A DNA stretch of 64,000 nucleotides, taken from Dyella ginsengisoli LA-4 (lineage in GTDB: Bacteria; Pseudomonadota; Gammaproteobacteria; Xanthomonadales; Rhodanobacteraceae). The stretch spans positions 1 through 64,000 of the forward strand of contig NZ_AMSF01000016.1 in NCBI RefSeq assembly GCF_000334915.1. The letters run 5' to 3'. The notes beneath the pieces are model-generated. The model searched no databases. It saw only the letters and a list, made by a program, of their open reading frames with translations, and was not told the DNA's origin. Each line of letters opens with the position of its first letter. The first letter of the stretch is position 1. A program made the translations under genes and the position numbers. Shown piece after piece: positions 15,531 through 25,758 of the stretch.

Positions 15531-17378
15531 ATGCCGCAGCGCATCCTGCCCGTGCTCCCGGCATGGCAAGGCATTCATGCCGATGCCGGGCCCCCACCCG
15601 CGTATCCGGATGATCCGATGAAGGAAGTCGCTCCCGCCCCGAGGACGCCCCAGCCCACGGCTGCGGCGCGCACCGACCGCCAGGTCCGTGCAGCGCTGGC
15701 GCGATGGACCGCCTCGATCTCCCCCGCTTCGCTGGAACTGGCCTTCAGCGACTGGGCGGCGCACCTGGCCGCATCCCCCGGCAAGCGCCTGGAGCTCATG
15801 CACCTCGGGTTGCGGCAATGGCAGGCGCTGGCGGATTACGCCGCCCGCTGCGCCCTCCCCGGTGCCGCTCCCAATGGCGGCTGCGTGACGCCCCGTCCCG
15901 GCGACCGCCGTTTCCGCGAGCCCGAATGGGGACGCTGGCCGTTCAACGTGATGCATCAGGCTTTCCTGATGGCCGAACGCTGGTGGGAGGAAGCCACCCA
16001 TGGCGTGGAGGGCGTGGAGAAGCACCATGCCGACGTCGCCGGATTCGTCGCCCGGCAGTGGCTGGACATGTGGTCGCCGGGCAACCAGCTGGTCACCAAC
16101 CCGGTGGTGCTGAAGCAGACGATCGAGCAGGCCGGCACCAACCTGTGGCGCGGCTGGCTCAACGCACTGGACGATCTGGACCGGCTGGCGATCGGCGCGC
16201 CGCCGGCCGGCACCGAGGACTACGCCGTCGGCCGCAACCTGGCCGTCACCCCGGGCAAGGTGGTGATGAAGAACCGGCTGGTGGAGCTGATCCAGTACAC
16301 GCCCACGACGGACAAGGTGCGGCCGGAGCCGATCCTGATCGTGCCGGCATGGATCATGAAGTACTACATCCTGGATCTTTCGCCGCACAACTCGCTGATC
16401 CGTTACCTGGTCGACCAGGGCCACACGGTGTTCTGCATCTCCTGGAAGAACCCGGATGCCGACGACCGCGAGCTGGGCATGGAGGACTACCTGCGGCTCG
16501 GCGTGATGGATGCGCTGGATGCGGTGGGAGCGATCGTGCCGAAGCGGAAGGTGCACGGCGTGGGCTACTGCCTGGGCGGCACCCTGCTGTCGGTCGCCGC
16601 GGCGGCGATGGCCCGCGACGGAGATCACCGGCTTGCCTCGGCGACCCTGTTTGCCGCGCAGACCGACTTCACCGAGCCGGGCGAGCTGGGTCTGTTCATC
16701 GACGAAAGCCAGGTCTCCCTGCTCGAGGCGCAGATGTCGCAGACCGGCTATCTGACCGCCCAGCAGATGGCCGGTGCGTTCCAGATGCTGCGCTCCTACG
16801 ACCTGCTGTGGTCGCGCATGGTCGGCGAGTACCTGATGGGTACGCGCCCGCCGATGAACGACCTGATGGCGTGGAACGCCGATGCCACCCGCATGCCGGC
16901 ACGCATGCACTCGGAATACCTGCGCCGGCTGTTCCTGCACAACGACCTGGCCGAAGGCCGGTTCCCGGTGGACGGCCGACCGGTGGCGCTGAGCGACATC
17001 ACCCTGCCGGTGTTCGTGGTCGGCACGCAGACCGACCACGTCGCGCCCTGGCGCTCGGTGTACAAGCTGCACTACCTCACCGTCGCCGACCTGACCTTCG
17101 TGCTGACCAGCGGCGGACACAACGCCGGCATCGTCAGCGAGCCGGGGCACCCGCACCGCAGCTACCAGTTGCTGCAGCGTGCGGAAGGCGCTCCCTACAT
17201 CGGCCCCGACGACTGGCTGCAGCGGGCACCGATGCACGACGGCTCCTGGTGGCCCGCCTGGCTGCAATGGCTGGACGCGCATTCGGGCGAGCCGGTGGCA
17301 GCACCATCGATGGGCAACGCCCGCGCCGGCTACCGTCCGCTCGCCGACGCCCCCGGCCACTACGTGCGGGAGACCTGA
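15531..17378 (+). CDS. phaC: poly(3-hydroxyalkanoate) synthase, class I
   Basis: PhaC polymerises 3-hydroxyacyl-CoA into polyhydroxyalkanoate at the granule surface. The 615-residue frame has the N-terminal PhaC domain (FSDWAAHLAASPGKRLEL to about residue 250) and an alpha/beta-hydrolase core. The lipase-like box is GYCLGG with nucleophile C347; the other triad members are D502 (GTQTDHVAP) and H530 (SGGHNAG). The class I signature WIMKYYILDLSPHNSLIRYLVDQG is present. An alternative start at ATG 15618 (MKEVAPAP) would give 586 residues and fits better with a promoter driven by the upstream FNR-like box. No phaA thiolase is in the window, so acetoacetyl-CoA must come from elsewhere. Confidence 0.95.
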   Translation: MPQRILPVLPAWQGIHADAGPPPAYPDDPMKEVAPAPRTPQPTAAARTDRQVRAALARWTASISPASLELAFSDWAAHLAASPGKRLELMHLGLRQWQALADYAARCALPGAAPNGGCVTPRPGDRRFREPEWGRWPFNVMHQAFLMAERWWEEATHGVEGVEKHHADVAGFVARQWLDMWSPGNQLVTNPVVLKQTIEQAGTNLWRGWLNALDDLDRLAIGAPPAGTEDYAVGRNLAVTPGKVVMKNRLVELIQYTPTTDKVRPEPILIVPAWIMKYYILDLSPHNSLIRYLVDQGHTVFCISWKNPDADDRELGMEDYLRLGVMDALDAVGAIVPKRKVHGVGYCLGGTLLSVAAAAMARDGDHRLASATLFAAQTDFTEPGELGLFIDESQVSLLEAQMSQTGYLTAQQMAGAFQMLRSYDLLWSRMVGEYLMGTRPPMNDLMAWNADATRMPARMHSEYLRRLFLHNDLAEGRFPVDGRPVALSDITLPVFVVGTQTDHVAPWRSVYKLHYLTVADLTFVLTSGGHNAGIVSEPGHPHRSYQLLQRAEGAPYIGPDDWLQRAPMHDGSWWPAWLQWLDAHSGEPVAAPSMGNARAGYRPLADAPGHYVRET

Positions 17379-17380
17379 AC

Positions 17381-18145
17381 ATGTCCGGTCTGAGCGGCGC
17401 GAAGGGCCTGGTGGTCGGCATCGCCAACGAGCACAGCATCGCGTGGGGTTGTGCGCGGGCGCTGCATGCCGCGGGTGCACAGCTGGCCGTCACCTGGCTG
17501 AACGAGCAGGCCCGGCCCTGGGTCGAGCCACTGGCGCAGACCCTGGACGCACCGATCCGGATGCCGCTGGACGTGACCCAGGCCGGCCAACTGGACGCGG
17601 TATTCGAGGCGGTGAAGAACCAGTGGGGCCGGCTGGATTTCGTGCTGCATTCGATCGCGTTCGCGCCGAAGGACGACCTGCACGGCCGCGTTACCGACAG
17701 CTCGCGCGACGGCTTCCTGCGCGCGATGGACATCTCCTGCCATTCGTTCATCCGCATGGCCCGGCTGGCCGAGCCGCTGATGGACCGCGGCGGCAGCCTG
17801 ATGACCATGAGCTACCTCGGTGCCGACGAGGTGATCGACCACTACGGGCTGATGGGGCCGGTGAAAGCCGCGCTGGAATCGTCGGTGCGTTACCTGGCCG
17901 CCGAACTCGGCCCGGCCGGCATCCGCGTCAACGCGATCTCGCCGGGCCCGCTGGCGACACGCGCCGCCTCCGGCATCGAGCAGTTCGACCAGTTGCTGCG
18001 TGAAGCGGTGCAGCGCGCGCCGCTGCGACGCCCGGTGGATATCGACGATGTGGGCCGCCTGTGCGTGTTCCTAGCCAGTGAGGCCGCGCGCTCGATCACC
18101 GGCGACACGCTGTACGTGGACGCCGGCTACCACATCCTCAACTGA
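17381..18145 (+). CDS. fabI: enoyl-ACP reductase FabI-like, in the PHA cluster
   Basis: The 254-residue short-chain dehydrogenase starts 2 bases after phaC. The FabI-type layout is clear: cofactor site GLVVGIANEHSIAWGCA at about residues 9-25 (the G-x5-S-I-A-x-G pattern), LDFVLHSIAFAPKDD (about 85-100), and the active-site pair in Y-x6-K form (DHYGLMGPVKAALES, about residue 150). ISPGPLATRAASGI matches the substrate loop. FabI reduces enoyl-ACP with NADH in fatty acid synthesis. Its location beside phaC suggests a second, specialised copy that may act on crotonyl- or enoyl-thioesters or dispose of NADH under low oxygen. Whether it accepts CoA substrates is not known. Confidence 0.85.
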   Translation: MSGLSGAKGLVVGIANEHSIAWGCARALHAAGAQLAVTWLNEQARPWVEPLAQTLDAPIRMPLDVTQAGQLDAVFEAVKNQWGRLDFVLHSIAFAPKDDLHGRVTDSSRDGFLRAMDISCHSFIRMARLAEPLMDRGGSLMTMSYLGADEVIDHYGLMGPVKAALESSVRYLAAELGPAGIRVNAISPGPLATRAASGIEQFDQLLREAVQRAPLRRPVDIDDVGRLCVFLASEAARSITGDTLYVDAGYHILN

Positions 18146-18187
18146 ACGGAAGGGAACGAAGGCTCTACACAGGACACACAACACCCG

Positions 18188-18222
18188 GGTGGCCGCACGG
18201 ATTGTCATGGAGCGCGGCCACC
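18188..18222. repeat. inverted repeat between fabI and the phasin gene
   Basis: GGTGGCCGC (18188-18196) and GCGGCCACC (18214-18222) are perfectly complementary with a 17-base loop. The structure is followed by CTTTGCGG, not a real T run. It lies in the 166-base gap before the phasin gene, the widest gap of this part of the cluster. It could be a transcript-end or processing hairpin that gives the phasin mRNA a separate level. Confidence 0.35.
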
Positions 18223-18311
18223 TTTGCGGACGACCGCCGGTATCGCCCGCGACGACGCCCCAGGGATGCCGGCCTCACGCCAACCACCGCACCCGAAGCG
18301 AGGACATGATC

Positions 18312-18803
18312 ATGAGCATCGATACCAACCTTCCCATGGAGCTGTACAAGGCCAACGTCCAGTTGTGGTTGAACATGGGCCTGTTGCTGCAGGAGGCTCG
18401 CCAGCAGTGGGCCGACCTCGGCGACAAGGCGCTCGAGGACGATGTCGAGGAGACCCGCAAGGAACTGGAAGACCTGTCCCGGGCCAGCGACTGGAAAGAC
18501 CTGACCAACCTTCCCGGCAGCACGGCATGGCGTCGCATGCAGAAGCGCGTGGGCGACGCACAGGCATGTACCGAGACCGCCATTGCCGAGCAGACGCGCT
18601 TCGTCGCCGGCATGCAGCACGCGCTGGCCGACTGGCAGAAATCGCTCACCCGTGCCGTCAGCGACGCCGGCAAGTCGTTGCCGATGGGCATGCCGATGAG
18701 CGGCGCCGTGCCGGATTTCAGCGCGCTGATGAAGATGTTCACGCCGCCTGCTGGCGGGTCCGGTGCGAAGGCCACGGGCAAAGGCAAGAACCATGCAAGC
18801 TGA
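18312..18803 (+). CDS. phasin-family PHA granule protein
   Basis: A 163-residue, mostly helical protein beginning MSIDTNLPMELYKANVQLWLNMGLLLQEARQQWADLG. The N-terminal half is acidic and amphipathic; residues about 80-125 form another long helix (ETAIAEQTRFVAGMQHALADWQKSLTRAVSDAG). The C-terminus is flexible and basic (GGSGAKATGKGKNHAS), like many phasins. Phasins coat PHA granules and control their number and size. The ATG at 18312 is chosen because AGGA at 18301-18304 is at proper distance; ATG 18306 is too near. The 3' end overlaps phaB by 11 bases. The assignment rests on composition and the neighbours phaC and phaB. Confidence 0.75.
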   Translation: MSIDTNLPMELYKANVQLWLNMGLLLQEARQQWADLGDKALEDDVEETRKELEDLSRASDWKDLTNLPGSTAWRRMQKRVGDAQACTETAIAEQTRFVAGMQHALADWQKSLTRAVSDAGKSLPMGMPMSGAVPDFSALMKMFTPPAGGSGAKATGKGKNHAS

Positions 18804-19539
18804 GCACACTGCCGTGGTTACCGGCGGCATGGGCTGCCTGGGCGAGTCGATCGCCCAGGCCTTGCACGATGCCGGCTGCCGCGTGATCGTCACCCACTCG
18901 CCCGGGCGCAGCGACGTCGACGCCTGGCTGGCCGAACACGCCGCCCAGGGCCGCAGCTACCTCACCTACGAGATGGACGTGGCCGACGCCGACTCCTGCG
19001 CCGCCTGCGCCGAACGCATCCGCGCCGACGGCCACGTGGTGGACATCCTGGTCAACAACGCCGGCATCACCCGCGACGCCAGCTTCCGCAAGATGCAGAA
19101 GGTGGACTGGGACACGGTGATGCACACCAACCTCGATTCGCTGTTCAACGTCACCAAGGCGTTCGTCGAGGGCATGATCGGCGGCGGCTGGGGGCGCATC
19201 GTCAACATCGCCTCGGTCAACGGCTCCAAGGGCGCCTTCGGCCAGACCAACTACGCCGCATCCAAGGCCGGCATGCACGGCTTCACCAAGTCGCTGGCGC
19301 TGGAGCTGGCGACCAAGGGCATCACGGTCAACACGGTGTCGCCGGGTTACCTGCAGACGCGGATGGTGGCAGCCGTGCCCGAAGAGGTGCTCAAGACCAA
19401 GGTGCTCTCGCAGATCCCGATGGGACGGCTGGGACGCACCGGCGAGGTCGCAGCGCTGGTGGCCTTCGTCTGCAGCGATGCGGCCGCGTTCATGACCGGG
19501 GCGAACCTGGCGATGAACGGCGGCCAGCACATGGCCTGA
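18793..19539 (+). CDS. phaB: acetoacetyl-CoA reductase (NADPH)
   Basis: PhaB reduces acetoacetyl-CoA to (R)-3-hydroxybutyryl-CoA, the monomer for PhaC. The 248-residue short-chain dehydrogenase has the Gly-rich cofactor loop VVTGGMGCLGESIA (about residues 8-21), NNAGITRDASFRKM (about 87-100; this segment is typical of PhaB and FabG), catalytic Ser in NIASVNGSKGAFGQ, and the Y-x3-K pair in NYAASKAG. VSPGYLQTRMV is the PhaB-type substrate loop. The start ATG 18793 lies inside the end of the phasin gene, implying translational coupling. Confidence 0.9.
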   Translation: MQAEHTAVVTGGMGCLGESIAQALHDAGCRVIVTHSPGRSDVDAWLAEHAAQGRSYLTYEMDVADADSCAACAERIRADGHVVDILVNNAGITRDASFRKMQKVDWDTVMHTNLDSLFNVTKAFVEGMIGGGWGRIVNIASVNGSKGAFGQTNYAASKAGMHGFTKSLALELATKGITVNTVSPGYLQTRMVAAVPEEVLKTKVLSQIPMGRLGRTGEVAALVAFVCSDAAAFMTGANLAMNGGQHMA

Positions 19540-19569
19540 ATTCCTTCCGCGGACCCAAGGAGCGCGTCC

Positions 19570-21015
19570 ATGCCCGATACCCCCGCCGCCCCCGCCGGCC
19601 CACCTGGCGACGCCGACGACATCCACTTCATCCGCAACCGCACCTTCGAGGAAATCGCCGTCGGCGACACCGCGGCGATCGAGCGCACGCTCACCGCCGA
19701 GGACATCCAGCTGTTCGCCGTGATGTCCGGCGACGTCAATCCGCAGCACCTGGATCCGGATTTCGCCGCCTCCACCCGTTTCCACGGCGTGATCGCGCAC
19801 GGCATGTGGGGCGCGGCGCTGATCTCGGCCGTGCTCGGCACCCGCCTGCCCGGCCCCGGCACGATCTACCTGTCGCAGACGCTGAAATTCCTCGCCCCGG
19901 TGCACATCGGCGACACGCTGACCATCCGGGTCACCGTGCGCTCCAGGGACGAGGCGAGGAAAGAGCTGGTGCTCGACTGCAGCTGCATCGACCAGGCCGG
20001 CCAGTGCGCGATCAAGGGCGAAGCCCTGGTGCTGGCGCCGGTGGAGAAGATTGTCCGGCCGCGCGCCACCCTGCCCGAAGTCCGCCTGACGAGAGGCAAC
20101 GACGGCGTGCAGCGCCTGCTCGACTACGTGAAGCCGCTGGGCGCGATCCGCATGGCGGTGGTCCATCCCTGCGACGAGTCCAGTCTCGGCGGCGCCGTCG
20201 ATGCCTGGCGCGCGGGGCTGATCGAACCGGTGCTGGTGGCCCCGCGTGCGCGGCTCGAGGCGGTGGCCGCCCAGGCGGGATTCGACCTGACCGGCATCGC
20301 CATCGAGGATGTCCCGCACAGCCACGCCGCAGCGGCACGGGCGGTCGAGCTGGCCGCGGCCGGCGAGGTCGATGCGCTGATGAAGGGCAGCCTGCACACC
20401 GACGAGTTGATGGGTGCCGTGGTCGCCGCGGGCAGCGGCCTGCGTACCAAGCGGCGGATCAGCCACTGCTTCATCATGCAGACGCCGGCCTACCCGCGGC
20501 CGTTCATCATCACCGACGCGGCGATCAACATCGCACCGACGCTGGAAGAGAAGGCCGACATCATCCGCAACGCCATCGACCTGGCCCAGACGATCGGCGT
20601 GGCGCAGCCGCGCGTGGCGATCCTCGCCGCGGTGGAAACGGTCAACCCGCACATGCCGGCCACGCTCGACGCGGCGGCGCTGTGCAAGATGGCCGACCGC
20701 GGCCAGATCGAAGGCGGCGTGCTCGACGGCCCGCTGGCGTTCGACAACGCGGTATCGGCGGCGGCTGCGCGGATCAAGGGCATCGTCTCGCCGGTGGCCG
20801 GCCAGGCCGACGTGCTGGTGGTGCCGGATCTGGAGAGCGGCAACATGCTGGCCAAGCAGCTCGAATACCTCGGCGGTGCGGCCAGCGCCGGTATCGTGAT
20901 CGGCGCGAAGGTGCCGATCGTGCTCACCAGCCGCGCCGACTCGCGCGAGTCGCGGATGGCCTCCTGTGCGGTGGCACTGCTGCTGGCCCATCACTACCGG
21001 AGCCATCCGCTGTGA
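19570..21015 (+). CDS. bifunctional MaoC-like hydratase / phosphate acetyl(butyryl)transferase
   Basis: The 481-residue protein is a fusion. Residues about 20-160 form a MaoC-type hot-dog domain (FEEIAVGDTAAIERTLTAEDIQLFAVMSGDVNPQHLD...FHGVIAHGMWGAALIS), which carries the D-x4-H hydratase motif. Residues about 170-481 form a phosphotransacetylase domain (IRMAVVHPCDESSLGGAVDA, DALMKGSLHTDELMGAV, RRISHCFIM, FIITDAAINIAPTLEEKADI, VVPDLESGNMLAKQLEYL). It would interconvert acetyl-CoA and acetyl phosphate (or a short acyl analogue), feeding acetate kinase next door, and perhaps hydrate enoyl-CoA to (R)-3-hydroxyacyl-CoA for PhaC. It is intact, and the ackA start overlaps its stop. Confidence 0.88.
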   Translation: MPDTPAAPAGPPGDADDIHFIRNRTFEEIAVGDTAAIERTLTAEDIQLFAVMSGDVNPQHLDPDFAASTRFHGVIAHGMWGAALISAVLGTRLPGPGTIYLSQTLKFLAPVHIGDTLTIRVTVRSRDEARKELVLDCSCIDQAGQCAIKGEALVLAPVEKIVRPRATLPEVRLTRGNDGVQRLLDYVKPLGAIRMAVVHPCDESSLGGAVDAWRAGLIEPVLVAPRARLEAVAAQAGFDLTGIAIEDVPHSHAAAARAVELAAAGEVDALMKGSLHTDELMGAVVAAGSGLRTKRRISHCFIMQTPAYPRPFIITDAAINIAPTLEEKADIIRNAIDLAQTIGVAQPRVAILAAVETVNPHMPATLDAAALCKMADRGQIEGGVLDGPLAFDNAVSAAAARIKGIVSPVAGQADVLVVPDLESGNMLAKQLEYLGGAASAGIVIGAKVPIVLTSRADSRESRMASCAVALLLAHHYRSHPL

Positions 21016-22217
21016 GCGCGTTTCCGATGACCCAGGCGGCAGGCGATCTGCTGCTGGTGCTCAACTGCGGCTCGTCCAGCATCAAGTTCGCGCTGTTCGA
21101 CGCCGCGGTCTCGCCGCTTCCGCGCCATCCGGCCTGGAGCGGCAAGATCGAGGGCATCACCGGGCCGTCGCCGCGCTACGAAGCCGCCGGCGAGCCCGAT
21201 GCGATGCTCGCGCTCGACAGCTCCGATCCGTACACCGGCGCCTTGATGCACATCCGCGAGCGACTGCAGGCCCGGCTCGGCGACCGCCGGCTGGCCGCCG
21301 TGGCGCATCGCGTGGTGCACGGCGGCAGCAAGTATTTCGCGCCAGTGCGGGTGGACGCCGCGGTGCTCGCCGACCTGCGCAGCTACATCCCGCTGGCGCC
21401 GCTGCACCAGCCGTTCGCGCTGGAGGCGATCGAGGCGCTGCTCGGCCTGCACCCGGACCTGCCGCAGGTCGCCTGCTTCGATACCGCCTTCCACCACACC
21501 GTGCCAAAGGTGGAGCAGATGCTGCCACTGCCGCGTGCGCTCTGGGACGAGGGCCTGCGTCGCTACGGCTTCCACGGGCTGTCCTACGCCTACATGGCCA
21601 CGGTGCTGGCCGAGCGCTACGGCGCCGGCGCGCGTGGCCGCACGATCTGCGCCCACCTGGGCAGCGGCGCCAGCCTGTGCGCCATGCACGACCTGCGCAG
21701 CGTCGCCACCACGATGGGCTTTTCCGCGCTGGATGGCCTGATGATGGGCACGCGCTGCGGCGCGCTCGACCCCGGCGCGCTGCTGTACCTGATGCAGATC
21801 CGCGGCCTCGGCGTGGAACAGGTCGGCCACATGCTCTACCACGAGTCCGGCCTGCTCGGCGTCTCGGGCGTGTCGCCCGACCCGCGCGAACTGCTGCCGC
21901 GCGAGGACGAGCCCCCCGTGCGCGAGGCGCTGGCGCTCTACGTGCGACGCATCGTGCGCGAGATCGGCGCGCTCGCCGCCGTGCTCGGCGGCCTGGACAT
22001 GCTGGTGTTCACGGCCGGCATCGGCGAACACAACGCAGTGATCCGCGAGCGCGTCTGCGACGCGCTGGGCTGGCTCGGCGTCGCGCTGGACACCCGCGCC
22101 AACGCGGCGCACGCTGCGGTGGTGTCCGGCCCGGAAAGCCGCGTGCGCGTGGTGGTCGAGCCGACCAACGAGGAGTGGATCGCCGCCCGTGCCACGCTGG
22201 AGCTGATGGCGGGCTGA
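21012..22217 (+). CDS. ackA: acetate kinase
   Basis: AckA makes ATP from acetyl phosphate and ADP. The protein shows LLLVLNCGSSSIKFALFD at the N-terminus (nucleotide-binding ASKHA fold), HRVVHGGSKYF, CFDTAFHHTVPK, RYGFHGLSYAYM, ICAHLGSGASLCA, GALDPGALLYLM and FTAGIGEHNAVIRE, all acetate-kinase signatures. The GTG at 21012 overlaps the previous stop by GTGA and has GGAG upstream, giving 401 residues; ATG 21027 is an alternative. It sits directly after the phosphotransacetylase fusion and, with phosphoketolase at 31261, completes a route from sugar phosphates to acetate and ATP. Confidence 0.95.
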   Translation: MSAFPMTQAAGDLLLVLNCGSSSIKFALFDAAVSPLPRHPAWSGKIEGITGPSPRYEAAGEPDAMLALDSSDPYTGALMHIRERLQARLGDRRLAAVAHRVVHGGSKYFAPVRVDAAVLADLRSYIPLAPLHQPFALEAIEALLGLHPDLPQVACFDTAFHHTVPKVEQMLPLPRALWDEGLRRYGFHGLSYAYMATVLAERYGAGARGRTICAHLGSGASLCAMHDLRSVATTMGFSALDGLMMGTRCGALDPGALLYLMQIRGLGVEQVGHMLYHESGLLGVSGVSPDPRELLPREDEPPVREALALYVRRIVREIGALAAVLGGLDMLVFTAGIGEHNAVIRERVCDALGWLGVALDTRANAAHAAVVSGPESRVRVVVEPTNEEWIAARATLELMAG

Positions 22218-22228
22218 TCCGTTCCGGA

Positions 22229-24156
<1,928 letters not shown>

Positions 24157-24160
<4 letters not shown>

Positions 24161-24459
24161 CGACGCCGGCACCCGACCCGCGCACGGAAGAGAGCCGCGA
24201 CCCGGTCACCACGGCCGCCCGGCGCGCGCGCCAGCGCGACGAGGCCAACCGCGACGATCCGGCCACCCCGGCCAGCATCCGCCTGGCGCAGATCGGCGTG
24301 CTGGGCTGGACCATCGTCACCCCGATCCTGCTCGGCGTGCTGGCCGGGCACTGGCTGGACCGCTGGCTGCGTACCGGCGTCACGTTCGCCGCCGCCCTGC
24401 TCACCGTCGGTGCCGGGCTGGGCCTGTGGTTCGCCTGGCGCTGGATGCACCGTCAATGA
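24157..24459 (+). CDS. atpQ: N-type ATPase subunit AtpQ
   Basis: This 100-residue protein occupies the atpQ position. The first half is polar and charged; two hydrophobic helices follow (about residues 45-65, IGVLGWTIVTPILLGVLAGHWLD, and 72-92, VTFAAALLTVGAGLGLWFAW). The GHWLD-R motif between the helices is the AtpI/AtpZ-type signature. AtpQ is thought to help assemble the membrane sector or allow Mg2+ entry, by analogy with AtpI and AtpZ; direct evidence is limited. The start overlaps atpC by 4 bases. Confidence 0.85.
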
Positions 24460-24469
24460 GGAACCTGCC

Positions 24470-24787
24470 ATGAGCCCTCCCCTCGCAACGCTTCCGTTGG
24501 CCCCGGCCATCGGCATCGGGCTGCTCGCCGGTGGCGCGGTCGGCCTGCTCCACTTCGTCGGACTGCGCTACACCGTGCGCCTGCTCGCCGCCGGTCGCAC
24601 CGGACTGGCGCTGGCGTCGCAAGGCCTGCGCGTGCTGCTCAGCGCGCTGCTGCTGGCGGCCCTGTTCCACTTCGGCCTGGCCGCGCTGCTGGCGGGCTTC
24701 GGCGGCTTCCTGGTGGCGCGCCACGTGCTGCTGCGCGACCGCGCGGCGATCCACGCGCCGCCACCGGCCGGGGAGCCCCGGCCATGA
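24470..24787 (+). CDS. atpR: N-type ATPase subunit AtpR
   Basis: The 105-residue protein is at the atpR position, a gene found only in N-ATPase operons. It has three predicted membrane segments (about residues 10-30, 45-65 and 65-85). Arg residues lie at helix boundaries (LRYTVRLLAAGRTG and LVARHVLLRDR). AtpR has been proposed to help form or stabilise the c-ring through these Arg residues. The Pro-rich C-terminus is probably cytoplasmic. ATG 24470 has GAGGA upstream; the stop overlaps the start of atpB. Confidence 0.82.
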   Translation: MSPPLATLPLAPAIGIGLLAGGAVGLLHFVGLRYTVRLLAAGRTGLALASQGLRVLLSALLLAALFHFGLAALLAGFGGFLVARHVLLRDRAAIHAPPPAGEPRP

Positions 24788-25500
24788 TCGGCTCGCCGCT
24801 GCGCACCGACGTCCTGTTCCATCTCGGCCCGGTCCCGATCAGCTCGGCCGTGGCCGTGAGCTGGGGGATCGTGGCGGCGCTGGCGCTCGGTTCATGGCTG
24901 GCCACGCGACGCCTCTCGCTGCGCCCCTCGCGGACGCAGGCGGTGCTGGAACTGCTGGTGGAAACCATCGACGGGCAGATCCGCGACACCATGCAGGTGG
25001 ACCCGGCACCCTACCGAGCGTTGATCGGCAGCATCTTCCTGTTCGTGCTGACCGCGAACTGGTCGGGGCTGGTGCCCGGTATCGAACCGCCCACCGCCCA
25101 CCTGGAGACCGACGCCGCACTGGCCGGCATCGTGTTCCTCGCCACCATCGTGTTCGGCCTGCGCAGCCGCGGCGTGCGCGGCTACCTGGCCACCTTCGCC
25201 GAGCCGGGCTGGCTGATGGTGCCGCTGAACCTGGTCGAGCAGATCACCCGCACCTTCTCGCTGATGGTGCGTCTGTTCGGCAACGTGATGAGCGGCGTGT
25301 TCGTGGTCGGCATCGCGCTGTCGCTGGCGGGGCTGATCGTGCCGATCCCGTTCATGGCGCTGGACCTGCTCACCGGCGCCATCCAGGCCTACATCTTCAG
25401 CGTGCTGGCGATGGTGTTCATCGGCGCTGCCGTGCACCCCGCCCCGCCCTCCCGCGCGCCGGACGCGCCTGCATCTTCCGATCGGAGAGACCCGTCATGA
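24784..25500 (+). CDS. atpB: N-type ATPase Fo subunit a
   Basis: The 238-residue membrane subunit a forms the ion half-channels next to the c-ring. Five to six membrane helices are visible; the essential Arg is in VEQITRTFSLMVRLFGNVMSG (about residue 160), the most conserved segment of the family. AYIFSVLAMVFIGAA forms the last helix. After it comes an unusual Pro/Ala/Asp-rich tail (HPAPPSRAPDAPASSDRRDPS) of about 20 residues, longer than usual. The gene overlaps atpR and atpE by 4 bases each. Confidence 0.92.
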   Translation: MIGSPLRTDVLFHLGPVPISSAVAVSWGIVAALALGSWLATRRLSLRPSRTQAVLELLVETIDGQIRDTMQVDPAPYRALIGSIFLFVLTANWSGLVPGIEPPTAHLETDAALAGIVFLATIVFGLRSRGVRGYLATFAEPGWLMVPLNLVEQITRTFSLMVRLFGNVMSGVFVVGIALSLAGLIVPIPFMALDLLTGAIQAYIFSVLAMVFIGAAVHPAPPSRAPDAPASSDRRDPS

Positions 25501-25745
25501 ACGACCTCATTCCCGTTGTCAGCATCCTCGCCGCCGCGCTGTCGGTGAGCTTCGGTGCGATCGGCCCGGCGCTCGCCGAGGGCCGCGCGGTGGCGGCCGC
25601 GATGGATGCGATCGCGCGCCAGCCCGAATCGGCCGGCACCATCTCGCGCACGCTGTTCGTGGGCCTGGCGATGATCGAGACGATGGCGATCTACTGCCTG
25701 GTGATCGCCATCCTGCTGCTGTTCGCCAACCCGTTCCTCAAGTAG
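25497..25745 (+). CDS. atpE: N-type ATPase Fo subunit c
   Basis: The 82-residue hairpin subunit c forms the rotor ring. Helix 1 carries FGAIGPALAEGRAVAAAMDAI with a carboxylate in the P-x3-E position; the loop is ARQPES; helix 2 carries the ion-binding Glu in GLAMIETMAIYCL. The E-T-x3-Y pattern in helix 2 and the extra Glu in helix 1 resemble Na+-type rings. N-type rings are also known that bind H+ and carry two carboxylates per hairpin, so the ion cannot be decided by eye. The start overlaps atpB by ATGA. Confidence 0.93.
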   Translation: MNDLIPVVSILAAALSVSFGAIGPALAEGRAVAAAMDAIARQPESAGTISRTLFVGLAMIETMAIYCLVIAILLLFANPFLK

Positions 25746-25758
25746 GCGGCGACCTTCG

